From: Clostridioides difficile
GTDB lineage: Bacteria; Bacillota; Clostridia; Peptostreptococcales; Peptostreptococcaceae
Direction of reading: 5' to 3'
Assembly: GCA_012955965.1 (NCBI GenBank)
Contig: JABBZI010000002.1
Span: forward strand, 186,001-250,000
Length of the DNA stretch: 64,000 bases
Shown piece by piece: positions 34,890-44,321 of this stretch; the first letter of the stretch is position 1, and each line of letters starts with the position of its first letter. The notes beneath the pieces are model-generated. The model was not told where the DNA came from and did no database searches. It saw nothing but the letters and a program-made list of their open reading frames with translations. A program made the position numbers and the translations under genes.

Positions 34890-36977
34890 TCACTCTTTTC
34901 CGTCATTATGCTCTTTTGACTCTTTGTTACATTCTTTATTAGAACATACTGTTTTTGTTTCAGATTTAGTCACTTTTTCAACCATATATGAACCACACTT
35001 CTCACAAAACTCTCCTGTTGGCTTATTCCAAGCCACAAAGTCACAGTTTGGATAATTAGAACATCCATAAAAAGCTTTACCTCTTTTAGATTTTCTAAGT
35101 ATAATATCTCCTTCTTCACATTTTGGACATTTAACACCGATTTTATTCATAATTGGTCTAGTTGTTTTACAATCAGGATAGTTTTTACAAGCCATAAACT
35201 TTCCAAATCTACCATATTTTATAACCATATTAGAACCACAGTTTTCACATATTTCATCGGTTTCTTCATCCATATTTATTTTTTCTATATTTTCAAGTGC
35301 TTCTTCAATAGCTTCTTTAAGTGGAGCATACGATTCAGACACAATTTCTTTCCAATCTGTATTTCCTTCTTCTATAACATCAAGTTTACTTTCCATATCA
35401 GCAGTAAAATCTACATCTATAAATTTATGAAAATTATTTTCTAAAATATCAGTAACTATTATTCCAAGTTCTGTTGGACATAGACTTGTTCCTTGCTTTT
35501 CAACATATTCTCTATTTAATATAGTAGCTATTGTTGGTGCATAGGTACTTGGTCTACCTATACCCAGTTCCTCTAGTGTTTTTACTAGACTAGCTTCTGT
35601 ATATCTTGCTGGTGGTTGTGTAAAGTGTTGGTCTGGTAATATATTTTCTATATTTAATATATCACCCTTGTCTATACTTGGTAAAATTTTATCTTCTCTT
35701 TCTGAAAAATTGTATACCTTAGTATAACCATCAAATTTCATTTTTGAACCAGTTGCTTTAAACACAATGTCTCCTATTTTGCATTCTACATTTAATATAT
35801 CGAATACTGAATCCTCCATTTGACTAGCCACAAATCTTCTCCAAATTAAATTATATAACTTGTACTGGTCTTTGCTCAGTGAAGCTTTTATACTATCTGG
35901 AGTTCTGTCAACAGAAGTTGGTCTTATTGCCTCATGGGCATCTTGGACTTTTTTAGTATCTTTTTTTTCTTTTTTATCACTATTATTTTTATAGTAATTT
36001 TCTCCTAGGCTACTTACTATATAGTCTTTAGCTTTTTCTTTTGCTTCATCAGATATTCTCTTAGAGTCAGTTCTTATATAAGATATAAGACCAACAGTAC
36101 CTTCACCTTCTATGTCTATACCTTCATATAATTCTTGTGCTATCATCATTGTCTTTTTAGTAGTAAAAAATAGCTTATTTGCTCCTTCTTGTTGAAGCAT
36201 ACTTGTTGTAAATGGTTTTGGAGCTGATTTACGTCTTGATTTAGATTCTATCTTCTCAACTTTTAAATCTTTTCCTTCCATTTCTTTTAGTACTTCATTT
36301 ACTGCTTCTTCATTTTCTAATTCAATTTTTTCATCATTCTTGCCATAAAATTTTAAAGTTATATCTTTATCTTTTGCTGTCTTTGCTTCAACATCTATTG
36401 TCCAATATTCTTTTGGAATAAATGCTTTTATTTCTTTTTCTCTATCACAAATTAATTTTGTTGTAACAGATTGCACTCTACCTGCACTAAGACCTTTTCT
36501 AACCTTTTGCCACAATATAGGGCTTATTTGATATCCTAGAAGTCTGTCTAATACTCTTCTTGCTTGTTGTGCATCAACCAAATTTATATCAATATTTCTA
36601 GGGTGCTTAATTGCTTTTTTAATTGCATCCTTAGTTATTTCATTAAACTCGATTCTACAATCTTCAGATTCATCTAAATTTAGTATATGAGCTAAATGCC
36701 ATGATATAGCTTCACCCTCTCTATCAGGGTCGGTTGCTAGATACACTTGTTTAGACTTCTTAGCTTCTTTTTTTAATTCTTTTATTACATCGCCCTTGCC
36801 TCTTATGTTTATATATTGAGGTTCAAAATTATTTTCTATATCTACACCTAACTTACTTTTAGGTAAATCTCTGACATGACCTACTGATGCTTTCACTGTG
36901 TAATGACTTTTTCCTAAAAATTTTTCTATGGTCTTAGCTTTTGCAGGCGATTCTACGATGACTAATGTTTTGGCCAT
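34890..36977 (-). CDS. topA: DNA topoisomerase I (type IA)
   Basis: Relaxes negative supercoils; 695 residues from the ATG at 36977. An open frame extends six codons further to a GTG, but that lies in the G-rich Shine-Dalgarno region. The Toprim domain (residues 1-115) has VIVESPAKAKTIE and DPDREGE; the active-site tyrosine is in GLISYIRTDSKRI (about residue 300); GIGRPSTYAPTI is conserved. The C terminus has three four-cysteine zinc fingers (CENCGS...CKNYPDC, CPKCEE...CSNYPNC, CEKCGS...CSNKEC). It lies 32 bp after dprA. Confidence 0.96.
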   Translation of the reverse strand: MAKTLVIVESPAKAKTIEKFLGKSHYTVKASVGHVRDLPKSKLGVDIENNFEPQYINIRGKGDVIKELKKEAKKSKQVYLATDPDREGEAISWHLAHILNLDESEDCRIEFNEITKDAIKKAIKHPRNIDINLVDAQQARRVLDRLLGYQISPILWQKVRKGLSAGRVQSVTTKLICDREKEIKAFIPKEYWTIDVEAKTAKDKDITLKFYGKNDEKIELENEEAVNEVLKEMEGKDLKVEKIESKSRRKSAPKPFTTSMLQQEGANKLFFTTKKTMMIAQELYEGIDIEGEGTVGLISYIRTDSKRISDEAKEKAKDYIVSSLGENYYKNNSDKKEKKDTKKVQDAHEAIRPTSVDRTPDSIKASLSKDQYKLYNLIWRRFVASQMEDSVFDILNVECKIGDIVFKATGSKMKFDGYTKVYNFSEREDKILPSIDKGDILNIENILPDQHFTQPPARYTEASLVKTLEELGIGRPSTYAPTIATILNREYVEKQGTSLCPTELGIIVTDILENNFHKFIDVDFTADMESKLDVIEEGNTDWKEIVSESYAPLKEAIEEALENIEKINMDEETDEICENCGSNMVIKYGRFGKFMACKNYPDCKTTRPIMNKIGVKCPKCEEGDIILRKSKRGKAFYGCSNYPNCDFVAWNKPTGEFCEKCGSYMVEKVTKSETKTVCSNKECNKESKEHNDGKE

Positions 36978-37009
36978 AAAACCACACACCCCCACTACCT
37001 AATCTTAAT

Positions 37010-38110
37010 TTATACATTTAAACTGTACGTTTTATTATTCATTTCTACGACTAACTCATTTAGTACTAACTCATTGATTATTGAATTTACATACTTTATT
37101 TCTATACCAGTATAATCACAAATACTATCTATATGCAAGTTTCCTTCTCTTTTTATAGCTTCAATTATTTGCTTAGACTTGGCATTTAAACTTATATTAT
37201 CATATTTTTGATTTATTTTTTTATCGATAATATTAAATATGTTATATTCATTCAAAATATCATCTATATTTTCAATTAATTTTGCACCTTCTTTTATAAT
37301 TTTATGACAACCCCTACTCATTTGAGAATTTATATTACCAGGTATCGCGAAAACATTTTTTCCATGTTCAAGAGCAAAATCCACTGTGATTAATGCACCA
37401 CTTCTCATTGCTGCCTCTACAACCACTACTCCATCACTTAATCCGCTAATAATTCTATTCCTATTAGAAAAATGGTAGGGCGCTACTGTTGAGTTAATAT
37501 TATACTCTGATAATAATAATCCCCCATTTTCTAATATTTTATTTGATAAATATAAATTTTGTTTTGGAAGAGGATTGTCTACTCCTGAGCCAAGCACTGC
37601 TATAGTTTTAGATTTTCCATTCATACAACCTATGTGTGAATATGCATCTATTCCTATAGCTAATCCACTTACTATATTAACCCCATACTGGGATAGTTGA
37701 CAACTGATTGTTTTTGCACAATTAATTCCATAGGCTGTAGGTTTTCTTGAACCCACTATTGCCATATTAAAATTATTATTAACCAAGCCTATATCACCTT
37801 TATAAAATAATAACTTTGGAGCATTGTATATATTTTTTAATTTCTCAGGATATTCTTTATCATATTGACAAATATATTTAATTGTTTTTTTATAAAGAAG
37901 TTCTTTTATATTTTCTAAATAAGCGTGACCTCTATATTTTACTATATTTTTTCTAATATTCAAGCTTATATTTTTTAAATTATATATTTCTTTTTCAGAA
38001 AAATCAAATATATCCTCAATATTTACTATTTCATTTTCTATTATTTCAATTGTTTTTGTTGTTATTCCATTAATTGATTTTAACCACAAATAGGTATCTC
38101 TTTTTTCCAT
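37010..38110 (-). CDS. dprA: DNA-processing protein DprA (Smf)
   Basis: RecA loader for incoming single-stranded DNA in competent bacteria; 366 residues from the ATG at 38110. GAGGTG sits 6 nt before it and overlaps a GTG three codons earlier. The N-terminal helical region is followed by the Rossmann-like DprA domain (AIVGSRKPTAYG, SGLAIGIDAYSH, LGSGVDNPLPKQN, SNRNRIISGLSDGVVVVEA, IPGNINSQMSRGCH). A C-terminal winged helix (about 300-366) completes it. It stands between comM and topA, as in most Firmicutes. C. difficile is not known to be naturally competent, so the present role is uncertain. Confidence 0.94.
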   Translation of the reverse strand: MEKRDTYLWLKSINGITTKTIEIIENEIVNIEDIFDFSEKEIYNLKNISLNIRKNIVKYRGHAYLENIKELLYKKTIKYICQYDKEYPEKLKNIYNAPKLLFYKGDIGLVNNNFNMAIVGSRKPTAYGINCAKTISCQLSQYGVNIVSGLAIGIDAYSHIGCMNGKSKTIAVLGSGVDNPLPKQNLYLSNKILENGGLLLSEYNINSTVAPYHFSNRNRIISGLSDGVVVVEAAMRSGALITVDFALEHGKNVFAIPGNINSQMSRGCHKIIKEGAKLIENIDDILNEYNIFNIIDKKINQKYDNISLNAKSKQIIEAIKREGNLHIDSICDYTGIEIKYVNSIINELVLNELVVEMNNKTYSLNV

Positions 38111-38128
38111 AAAATTCACCTCAAAAAC

Positions 38129-39733
38129 TTATTTAAAATAACTATAATAAGCCTTTCTAAATGAAAAAGCTTCTATAATACACTGCGAATTTATTGTTTC
38201 TATTTCTTCCAAATCCGCTATTGTTCTTGCCATTTTTAAAAGTTTTGTATAACTTCTACTACTGAGATTATATTTATTAAATATTTTCTCAGCTGTTTTT
38301 GAAGCTTCTTTTTCTAAATTACAATATTTTAATAAATTAGAAGCTTTAATTTCACTATTATTTTTTACATTATCTTTCCTAAATCTATTTATTTGTATTT
38401 TTCTAGCATTTTCTACTCTTCTCTTTATTTTTTGAGAACTTTCTTCTTCTTTTAAAGAATTAAAATCAACATATTTTGTAGAATTAACTTCTACAAAAAT
38501 ATCAAATCTATCTAATAATGGACCTGATATTTTATTTATGTATTTATCAATCTCATTGCTCCTACATCTACATTCTGAGTCTGACATATAATAACCACAA
38601 GGACATGGATTCATAGCTGCAACTAATAGTACTCTACAAGGATATTTTGTGCTATACTTCACTCTAGATATATTTACATATCCATCTTCTATAGGTTGTC
38701 TTAAAGTCTCAAGTATCTTTCTATCAAATTCAGCTATTTCATCTAAAAATAATATACCCCTATGTGCTAAAGCAACTTCTCCAGGTCTTGCATATATTCC
38801 TCCACCAATTAAAGATTGCTTTGTAGTTGTGTGATGAGGTGCTCTAAAAGGTCTATTATCAATTATTCCTTTAGTTTCATCTATCATACCTAGTATGCTA
38901 TAAACTTTGCTTACTTCTATCATTTCTTCTATACTTATATCTGGTAAGATTGTCCTTATCCTTTTTGCAATCATAGTCTTCCCTGAGCCTGGAGGTCCAA
39001 TCATAAATATATTATGATTGCCAGCCGCTGCAATTTCTGCACTTCTCTTTACAAAGTAATTTCCTCTTACATCTTTAAAATCTTCATCATATTTATTTTC
39101 TTTTATACTGTGAATCTTAGTATATTTATAGTCTTTATTAGCATCATAATTTTCTAATCTTCCATTATATTTTTCTAACTCCTCATTTAAAAAAGACATT
39201 ATACCTTCTTTATCGACTTTTATTTCTTCATTTAAAAAATCAATACATTCATTTAAACTTTTAACAGGTATTATATCAATTTCATCTATAAATAAACTTT
39301 CTTTTGTATTCTCAATTGGTATAAAAATACGTTTTATATTTTGATTTTTTGCACCTATAATAATAGGTAATATACCTCTTACTTTTCTTATTTTCCCATC
39401 TAATGATAATTCTCCTATAAACATACTTTCTTTTATGTAATTTTCATCTTTTTTTATTAATCCTCTTAAGAGACCTATACTTATAGATAAATCTAAAAAA
39501 GCACCTTCTTTTCTTATATCAGCTGGTGATAAATTTACAATTATTCTTGTACTTGGGAACTTATATCCACTATTAAGAATTGCTGATTTTACCCTCTCCC
39601 TTGCTTCTTTAATTTCTTTACTTGGCAGACCAACAATATTAAAACTAGGCATTCCATTACTTATATCTACTTCAACTTTCACCAAAAAACTATCTATTCC
39701 TATTAAATTACTTGAATTAATAATACTTAACAT
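38129..39733 (-). CDS. comM: YifB/ComM family Mg-chelatase-like AAA+ ATPase
   Basis: A 534-residue ATPase from the ATG at 39733 (AAAGGA 6 nt upstream; a TTG five codons earlier opens the longest frame). The N-terminal Lon-like ChlI domain contains FNIVGLPSKEIKEARERV and SPADIRKEGAFLDL. The AAA+ core has Walker A GPPGSGKTM, GGGIYARPGEVALAHRGILFLDEIAEF (Walker B) and MNPCPCGYY. The C-terminal Mg-chelatase domain ends with RSYTKLLKMARTIADLE. In other bacteria ComM is a branch-migration helicase in natural transformation. It lies directly before dprA (18 bp). Confidence 0.92.
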   Translation of the reverse strand: MLSIINSSNLIGIDSFLVKVEVDISNGMPSFNIVGLPSKEIKEARERVKSAILNSGYKFPSTRIIVNLSPADIRKEGAFLDLSISIGLLRGLIKKDENYIKESMFIGELSLDGKIRKVRGILPIIIGAKNQNIKRIFIPIENTKESLFIDEIDIIPVKSLNECIDFLNEEIKVDKEGIMSFLNEELEKYNGRLENYDANKDYKYTKIHSIKENKYDEDFKDVRGNYFVKRSAEIAAAGNHNIFMIGPPGSGKTMIAKRIRTILPDISIEEMIEVSKVYSILGMIDETKGIIDNRPFRAPHHTTTKQSLIGGGIYARPGEVALAHRGILFLDEIAEFDRKILETLRQPIEDGYVNISRVKYSTKYPCRVLLVAAMNPCPCGYYMSDSECRCRSNEIDKYINKISGPLLDRFDIFVEVNSTKYVDFNSLKEEESSQKIKRRVENARKIQINRFRKDNVKNNSEIKASNLLKYCNLEKEASKTAEKIFNKYNLSSRSYTKLLKMARTIADLEEIETINSQCIIEAFSFRKAYYSYFK

Positions 39734-39763
39734 TTTTAATCCTTTCAAAAAACTTTATATTTT

Positions 39764-40108
39764 TTAAAAAGCATTCATTATATGATTTACTCTCTTTTCC
39801 AATAGATAGACCTCTATAATATCAAATCTTATTGGAGTATTATGTAAATTATTTTTCATAATATAGTACTTTGCCACATCAATTATCTTTTTTCTTTTTT
39901 TGAAACCTACAGATTCGCAAGGATAACCATACTTTATATTGGACCTTGATTTCACCTCCACAAATACAATTTCATTACCTATATTTGCTATTATATCGAC
40001 CTCTCCTGTCTTCAATCTGTAGTTTTTTTCTAGTACCTTTGCACCTTTTGATAGCAGATAATTAACTGCTATTTCTTCTCCAAAATCACCTTTTTCTTTA
40101 TTATTCAT
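39764..40108 (-). CDS. YraN family endonuclease-like protein (UPF0102)
   Basis: A 114-residue protein with the Holliday-junction-resolvase-like nuclease fold. GDFGEEIAVNYLLSKGAKVLEKNYR is at the N terminus, and GEVDIIANIGNEIVFVEVKSR carries the PD-(D/E)xK pattern (Asp, then Glu-x-Lys). It starts the yraN-comM-dprA-topA-codY group, 30 bp before comM. Biological role is not established. Confidence 0.9.
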   Translation of the reverse strand: MNNKEKGDFGEEIAVNYLLSKGAKVLEKNYRLKTGEVDIIANIGNEIVFVEVKSRSNIKYGYPCESVGFKKRKKIIDVAKYYIMKNNLHNTPIRFDIIEVYLLEKRVNHIMNAF

Positions 40109-40220
40109 GATTCACTCCAATACATTAAATTTTTACTTTTAAATTATCGTCAGTATACAATTTAACTATTCAATTTTTTGAAATTGATTTTATTTCCATT
40201 AATATTAATAAATACTTCTA

Positions 40221-40249
40221 TTGACTTTATTCTTTTATGATATTATGCT
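40221..40249 (+). promoter_or_regulatory. Promoter of the sensor kinase/response regulator pair
   Basis: TTGACT (40221-40226) and TATGCT (40244-40249) with 17 bp between them, about 30 bp upstream of the kinase Shine-Dalgarno. Confidence 0.6.
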
Positions 40250-40292
40250 AGTTTTCATAAGGAAAGTTTATTTTTATGGAGGAATGTCTTTA

Positions 40293-41453
40293 ATGAGCAG
40301 AAAAAAATTATTTATTTTTATACGATATTTATCTCTATCTATATTACTTATAAGCTATTTGAACAATGCTGAAAATACATTGTATCCAGTTATAACAATG
40401 ATTATATTGTTTCTAATAATAAATAACCAAGTTAGATTTTTTTCTTTATCAAATGAGAATAAATTCATACTTATCTCTTATTTTTTAGAGCTTATTTTAA
40501 TTTTTTTATTATGTAAGTCTACAAAGACTTTTAATTCACTTTATTTTGTTCCTTTAATTTTGGATGCCTCATTTTTAATAAAGAAAAAATATAAATACAT
40601 ATTATTCTCTTTAGTTATAATATCTTCTTTTATTATTGGTTTAGATAAAAATGTATATTTAGCACTAGAATCAAGTTCCATATTACTGATTATAACTCTC
40701 CTTTCTATGTATCTAGAAAATGAGAATTTATCTAAATTATACAATCAAAATCTTTATGATAAACTCAGAGTTTCTAAAGATGAATTAAAAAAAGCTAATG
40801 CTGATTTAGAGATTTATGCAAGTTCTATAGAAGAGTTAGCAATTTTAAAAGAAAGAAACCGTATATCAAGGGAAATACATGATAGTGTTGGACATTCTCT
40901 TTCTACAACGATAATCCAATTAAATGCTATAGAAAAACTATTAAAAGATAAACCTCTTATTTCTGATTTAGTGCATGAACTTAGAGAATTTGTAACTGAA
41001 AGTTTTCAAGATGTAAGAAGAGCTATATCTGAACTAAAACCTGTTGAATATGAAAATTACCAAAATTTACTTAAAATCAAAGAACTGGTTAAAAGCTTTA
41101 TTAAACTTACAAATATCAATGTTAGATTAACTATATCAAAAAATACTTGGAACCTATCTAGAAATCAATCTATCACTTTATATAGACTTGTTCAGGAATC
41201 GCTTTCAAATGCATCAAGACATGGAAAAGCAACTGAAATCAGAATTTTTATAACATTTAATCCTTCAAATCTTATAATTACTATAAGTGATAATGGTATA
41301 GGGTGTAACAATATAAAAAAAGGAAATGGACTCAGTAGTATTAGTGAAAGAATATATGAATTAAATGGTAAAGTTGAATTTGATAATTCTAATACTGGGT
41401 TCACAATTAGAGCGTCTTTTCCTAAATTTTCAGGGGGTGATTTTTTTGAATAA
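40293..41453 (+). CDS. Membrane sensor histidine kinase, NarL-type (LnrJ-like)
   Basis: A 386-residue kinase. About five N-terminal membrane helices (residues 8-140) with almost no extracellular domain are followed by a short coiled coil (145-185). Next is the HisKA_3 dimerisation domain with phospho-accepting His196 in REIHDSVGHSL, and then the ATPase domain (TLYRLVQESLSNASRHG with the N-box, and ISDNGIGC). The longest frame begins 24 codons earlier, but GGAGG lies 10 nt upstream of the ATG at 40293. The response regulator overlaps its end, and an ABC exporter follows. Kinases of this membrane layout sense membrane-active compounds (LnrJ, DesK, LiaS). Confidence 0.9.
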   Translation: MSRKKLFIFIRYLSLSILLISYLNNAENTLYPVITMIILFLIINNQVRFFSLSNENKFILISYFLELILIFLLCKSTKTFNSLYFVPLILDASFLIKKKYKYILFSLVIISSFIIGLDKNVYLALESSSILLIITLLSMYLENENLSKLYNQNLYDKLRVSKDELKKANADLEIYASSIEELAILKERNRISREIHDSVGHSLSTTIIQLNAIEKLLKDKPLISDLVHELREFVTESFQDVRRAISELKPVEYENYQNLLKIKELVKSFIKLTNINVRLTISKNTWNLSRNQSITLYRLVQESLSNASRHGKATEIRIFITFNPSNLIITISDNGIGCNNIKKGNGLSSISERIYELNGKVEFDNSNTGFTIRASFPKFSGGDFFE

Positions 41454-42090
41454 AATCAAAGTTCTTATAGTAGATGATGAAAAATTGATTAGAAAAGGTC
41501 TTAAGATTATTTTATCATCTTATGATGATTTAGAAATTGTAGGAGATGCTTCCAACGGATATGAAGCATTAGAATTTTGTAAAACAAATAATGTAGACAT
41601 AGTTCTTATGGACATTCGAATGAAGGTTTGTGATGGAGTTCTAGGTACAAGACTTATAAAAGAATATGATAGTTCTATAGCGCTATTAATTTTGACAACC
41701 TTTAATGATGATGAATACATAAAAGATGCCATGAAATTTGGGGCTTCAGGTTATCTTTTAAAAGATAGTTCAGATGAAGTATTACATGAGGGGATTCGTT
41801 CCTCGTTTTTTGGCAATATTGTGCTTGATAAAAGTGTAGCTGAAAAAATTATGTCCCCTAAAAAAGCAATTGAACAAGGACATATCTCTGATATGTATAA
41901 TTTAACAGAAAAAGAAATATCCATAATTAGATTAATCGCAAATGGACTTAACAACAAAGAAATCAGCCAAGAATTATTTTTATCTGAAGGCACAATAAAG
42001 AATAATATCACTAATATCTTAGGGAAGCTAGAACTTCGTGATAGGACTCAACTAGTTATATTTGCCTTCAAAAATAAAATTGTAATATAA
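41446..42090 (+). CDS. Response regulator, NarL/LuxR type (LnrK-like)
   Basis: A 214-residue regulator. The receiver domain has the acidic pair Asp10/Asp11, phospho-acceptor Asp56 (IVLMDIRM) and Lys near 106. The C-terminal LuxR helix-turn-helix (about 145-207; LTEKEISIIRLIANGLNNKEISQELFLSEGTIKNNI) binds DNA. The start is most likely TTG at 41446, overlapping the kinase stop by 8 bp; GGGGGTGA lies 6-8 nt upstream. The longer frame back to 41365 reads through kinase sequence. It probably activates the ABC genes 185 bp downstream, where a perfect palindrome lies. Confidence 0.9.
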   Translation: MNKIKVLIVDDEKLIRKGLKIILSSYDDLEIVGDASNGYEALEFCKTNNVDIVLMDIRMKVCDGVLGTRLIKEYDSSIALLILTTFNDDEYIKDAMKFGASGYLLKDSSDEVLHEGIRSSFFGNIVLDKSVAEKIMSPKKAIEQGHISDMYNLTEKEISIIRLIANGLNNKEISQELFLSEGTIKNNITNILGKLELRDRTQLVIFAFKNKIVI

Positions 42091-42157
42091 ATAGGTAGGA
42101 AATCTATACCATAAAAAATTTCTTACTCACAAACTCATTTATAATAAATGAAAATAT

Positions 42158-42190
42158 AAAGTGACTTAAGTCACTTTTTTTAGTGACTTA
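42158..42190 (+). promoter_or_regulatory. Palindrome plus extra half site upstream of the ABC genes
   Basis: A perfect 20-bp palindrome, AAAGTGACTTAAGTCACTTT (42158-42177), is followed by seven T. A third copy of AGTGACTTA lies at 42182-42190. It may be a binding site of the adjacent response regulator, a terminator for the kinase/regulator pair, or both. The extra copy favours a protein site. Confidence 0.55.
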
Positions 42191-42274
42191 TAGTAATAGA
42201 ATTGTGATTAATAATTCTTTATTATAGTATTATAGCTTTTTAACTTATACAAAATTATTTTGGGAGGAATTATT

Positions 42275-43210
42275 ATGGACATAGTCAGAGTAAATAATAT
42301 AACAAAAAGATTCAATGATAAATTGGCACTTGATAATATCAGCTTTTCTGTTAAGGAAGGAGAGATATTTGGACTTATTGGACCAAATGGTGCTGGAAAG
42401 TCTACACTTATAAATATAATTACAAATCTTATGTTGCCAAATAGTGGCAACATCCAAATCAATGGTTTAGATATGTCAAAAGATTATATAAAAGCAAAGT
42501 CTATAATAGGATTAGTTCCACAAGAATTAGCACTTATAGAAACACTTACTCCTTTTGATAACTTAGAGTATTTTGGGGCTTACTATGGACTAAAGGGAAA
42601 ATTGCTTCAAGAGAGAATCACTGAAGCCTTAGAAGTCACAGGACTTACTGATGTTAAAAAGAAAAAAATCAAAAAATTATCTGGTGGTATGCAAAGAAGA
42701 TTAAACATTGGAATAGCACTTTTAAATCATCCTAAAATATTAATATTAGATGAACCAACTGTAGGTGTTGACCCCCAATCAAGAAATCATATTTTCAATT
42801 TTATAAAAAATATATCTGAAAAACAAAAAACCACAGTAATATATACTTCTCATTACATGGAAGAAGTTGAGCATCTTTGTTCTAAGATTTTTATTATGGA
42901 TGAAGGTAAAGAGATTGCTTTTGGAGATAATGATTATTTAAAATCATTAGTATCTACAAATACAAGATTAATTATGGAAATAAAAAATATAAATGCTCAA
43001 CTTATATTTGATTTAAAAAATCTTAAAGGTATTACATCTGTCTTAGAAAATAATACATTATTAGAATTAGATATAGACAAAAAATTACAACTTACAGATG
43101 TGTTATCTGTTGTTGACAAAAATAATTCAAAAATAACACGAATATCTTATGAAGAACCTAGTTTAGAAGATGTGTTTTTAAATCTAACAGGTAAAAATTT
43201 AAGAGATTAA
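42275..43210 (+). CDS. ABC transporter ATP-binding protein (LnrL-like exporter)
   Basis: A 311-residue ATPase. Walker A GPNGAGKST is at residues 36-44, the Q-loop in GLVPQELALIE, the signature LSGGMQRRLNIGIALL near 135, Walker B ILILDEPTVGVDP near 155 and the switch histidine in YTSHYMEEVEHL. The C-terminal extension is of the DrrA/NatA type found in drug exporters. GGGAGGAATTATT precedes the ATG at 42275. It works with the two permeases directly downstream. Confidence 0.93.
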   Translation: MDIVRVNNITKRFNDKLALDNISFSVKEGEIFGLIGPNGAGKSTLINIITNLMLPNSGNIQINGLDMSKDYIKAKSIIGLVPQELALIETLTPFDNLEYFGAYYGLKGKLLQERITEALEVTGLTDVKKKKIKKLSGGMQRRLNIGIALLNHPKILILDEPTVGVDPQSRNHIFNFIKNISEKQKTTVIYTSHYMEEVEHLCSKIFIMDEGKEIAFGDNDYLKSLVSTNTRLIMEIKNINAQLIFDLKNLKGITSVLENNTLLELDIDKKLQLTDVLSVVDKNNSKITRISYEEPSLEDVFLNLTGKNLRD

Positions 43211-43223
43211 TGGAGGTGATTTT

Positions 43224-44321
43224 ATGAAATTATACATTAGTGTAAAAACTATGCTAAAAGGTTTAAAAAGCTCCTTTATACTTAATTTAATATATTTCTT
43301 AGCTTTACCTCTAGTTTTAGCTGGCTTTCTTGGAATGTTGACAGAAAATATGTTTCAAAATCCTGTAAAAACAGATTTGACATCAATTGTTATATATGAC
43401 AAAGATAATACAAAGCTATCAAATAATTTGACAGGATATTTAAAAAATGACTTATCTTCTATATTAACAGTTCAAAAAGATGATTCTAAGGCAGACTTAA
43501 AAATTACTATCCCTAAAGGGTATGAGAATAATTTATTAAATGAAAAATCAAATAATCTAAGTATAGAAAAGCTTGAAGCTCGTGATGATATTACAATATT
43601 ACTTAAAGATATATTAAATACTTATCATGAAAAATTATATTTAAATAATTCTCAAAAACTAAGTTCAGAAGATTTCTCAAAATTATTTAACAAGAATTCT
43701 ATTGATACTTCTATAATAAAAAATAATGTTAAACAAAACTCTTATGAATACTTTGCTTTAGTTTCTCTTGGGTTTCTTGTAATAATTTTTATAATGAATA
43801 ATATTTTATCAAATTATGTAAGTGAATCAAAAGGACTTTCAAAAAGACTCTACTCTATGCCTGTAACTAGAGTACAATTCTTAATTTATGATTTTGTAGG
43901 TTTATGGATTTACTCATTTATATTCTTATTATTATATGTTTTATTTTTTAGAATACTCGGCATAACATTCAAAGGTAACTTTGCTATATTAATTTTACTT
44001 TGTGCTTTATCTTCTTATTTTATGACTTCAATATCTACTTTTGTAACCGCCTTTTTTAGCAAGAAATATGGTACAGTTATAGTCTATGCATTACTCTTCT
44101 TACAAACAATTTTTGGAGGTATTTTCAGTATGGTAAATGATGTGTTTACTAAGTTTACAAGTTTATCTCCTACTTATTTAATAGGAAGGTTGTTCAGTAA
44201 TTATGAGACATTTAAAACTATAAATTCAATAGATAGCTTAATTTTTACATGCTTAATTGCATCTACAATATTAATTGCACTTTCTATTATAAAAGAAAAA
44301 TATAAATGGAGGGAGGTCTAA
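43224..44321 (+). CDS. ABC-2 type permease (LnrM-like), first subunit
   Basis: A 365-residue membrane subunit: one N-terminal helix (about 18-40), an extracellular domain of about 130 residues, then five or six helices (about 175-360). This ABC-2 layout is used in drug and antimicrobial exporters. GGAGGTGATTTT precedes the ATG. It overlaps the second permease by one base (TAATG). Confidence 0.87.
   Translation: MKLYISVKTMLKGLKSSFILNLIYFLALPLVLAGFLGMLTENMFQNPVKTDLTSIVIYDKDNTKLSNNLTGYLKNDLSSILTVQKDDSKADLKITIPKGYENNLLNEKSNNLSIEKLEARDDITILLKDILNTYHEKLYLNNSQKLSSEDFSKLFNKNSIDTSIIKNNVKQNSYEYFALVSLGFLVIIFIMNNILSNYVSESKGLSKRLYSMPVTRVQFLIYDFVGLWIYSFIFLLLYVLFFRILGITFKGNFAILILLCALSSYFMTSISTFVTAFFSKKYGTVIVYALLFLQTIFGGIFSMVNDVFTKFTSLSPTYLIGRLFSNYETFKTINSIDSLIFTCLIASTILIALSIIKEKYKWREV

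Noticed and set aside
37010-39733. comM and dprA as evidence of a complete competence system here
   Set aside because: Both are widespread in non-competent bacteria, and no uptake-pilus genes lie in the window.
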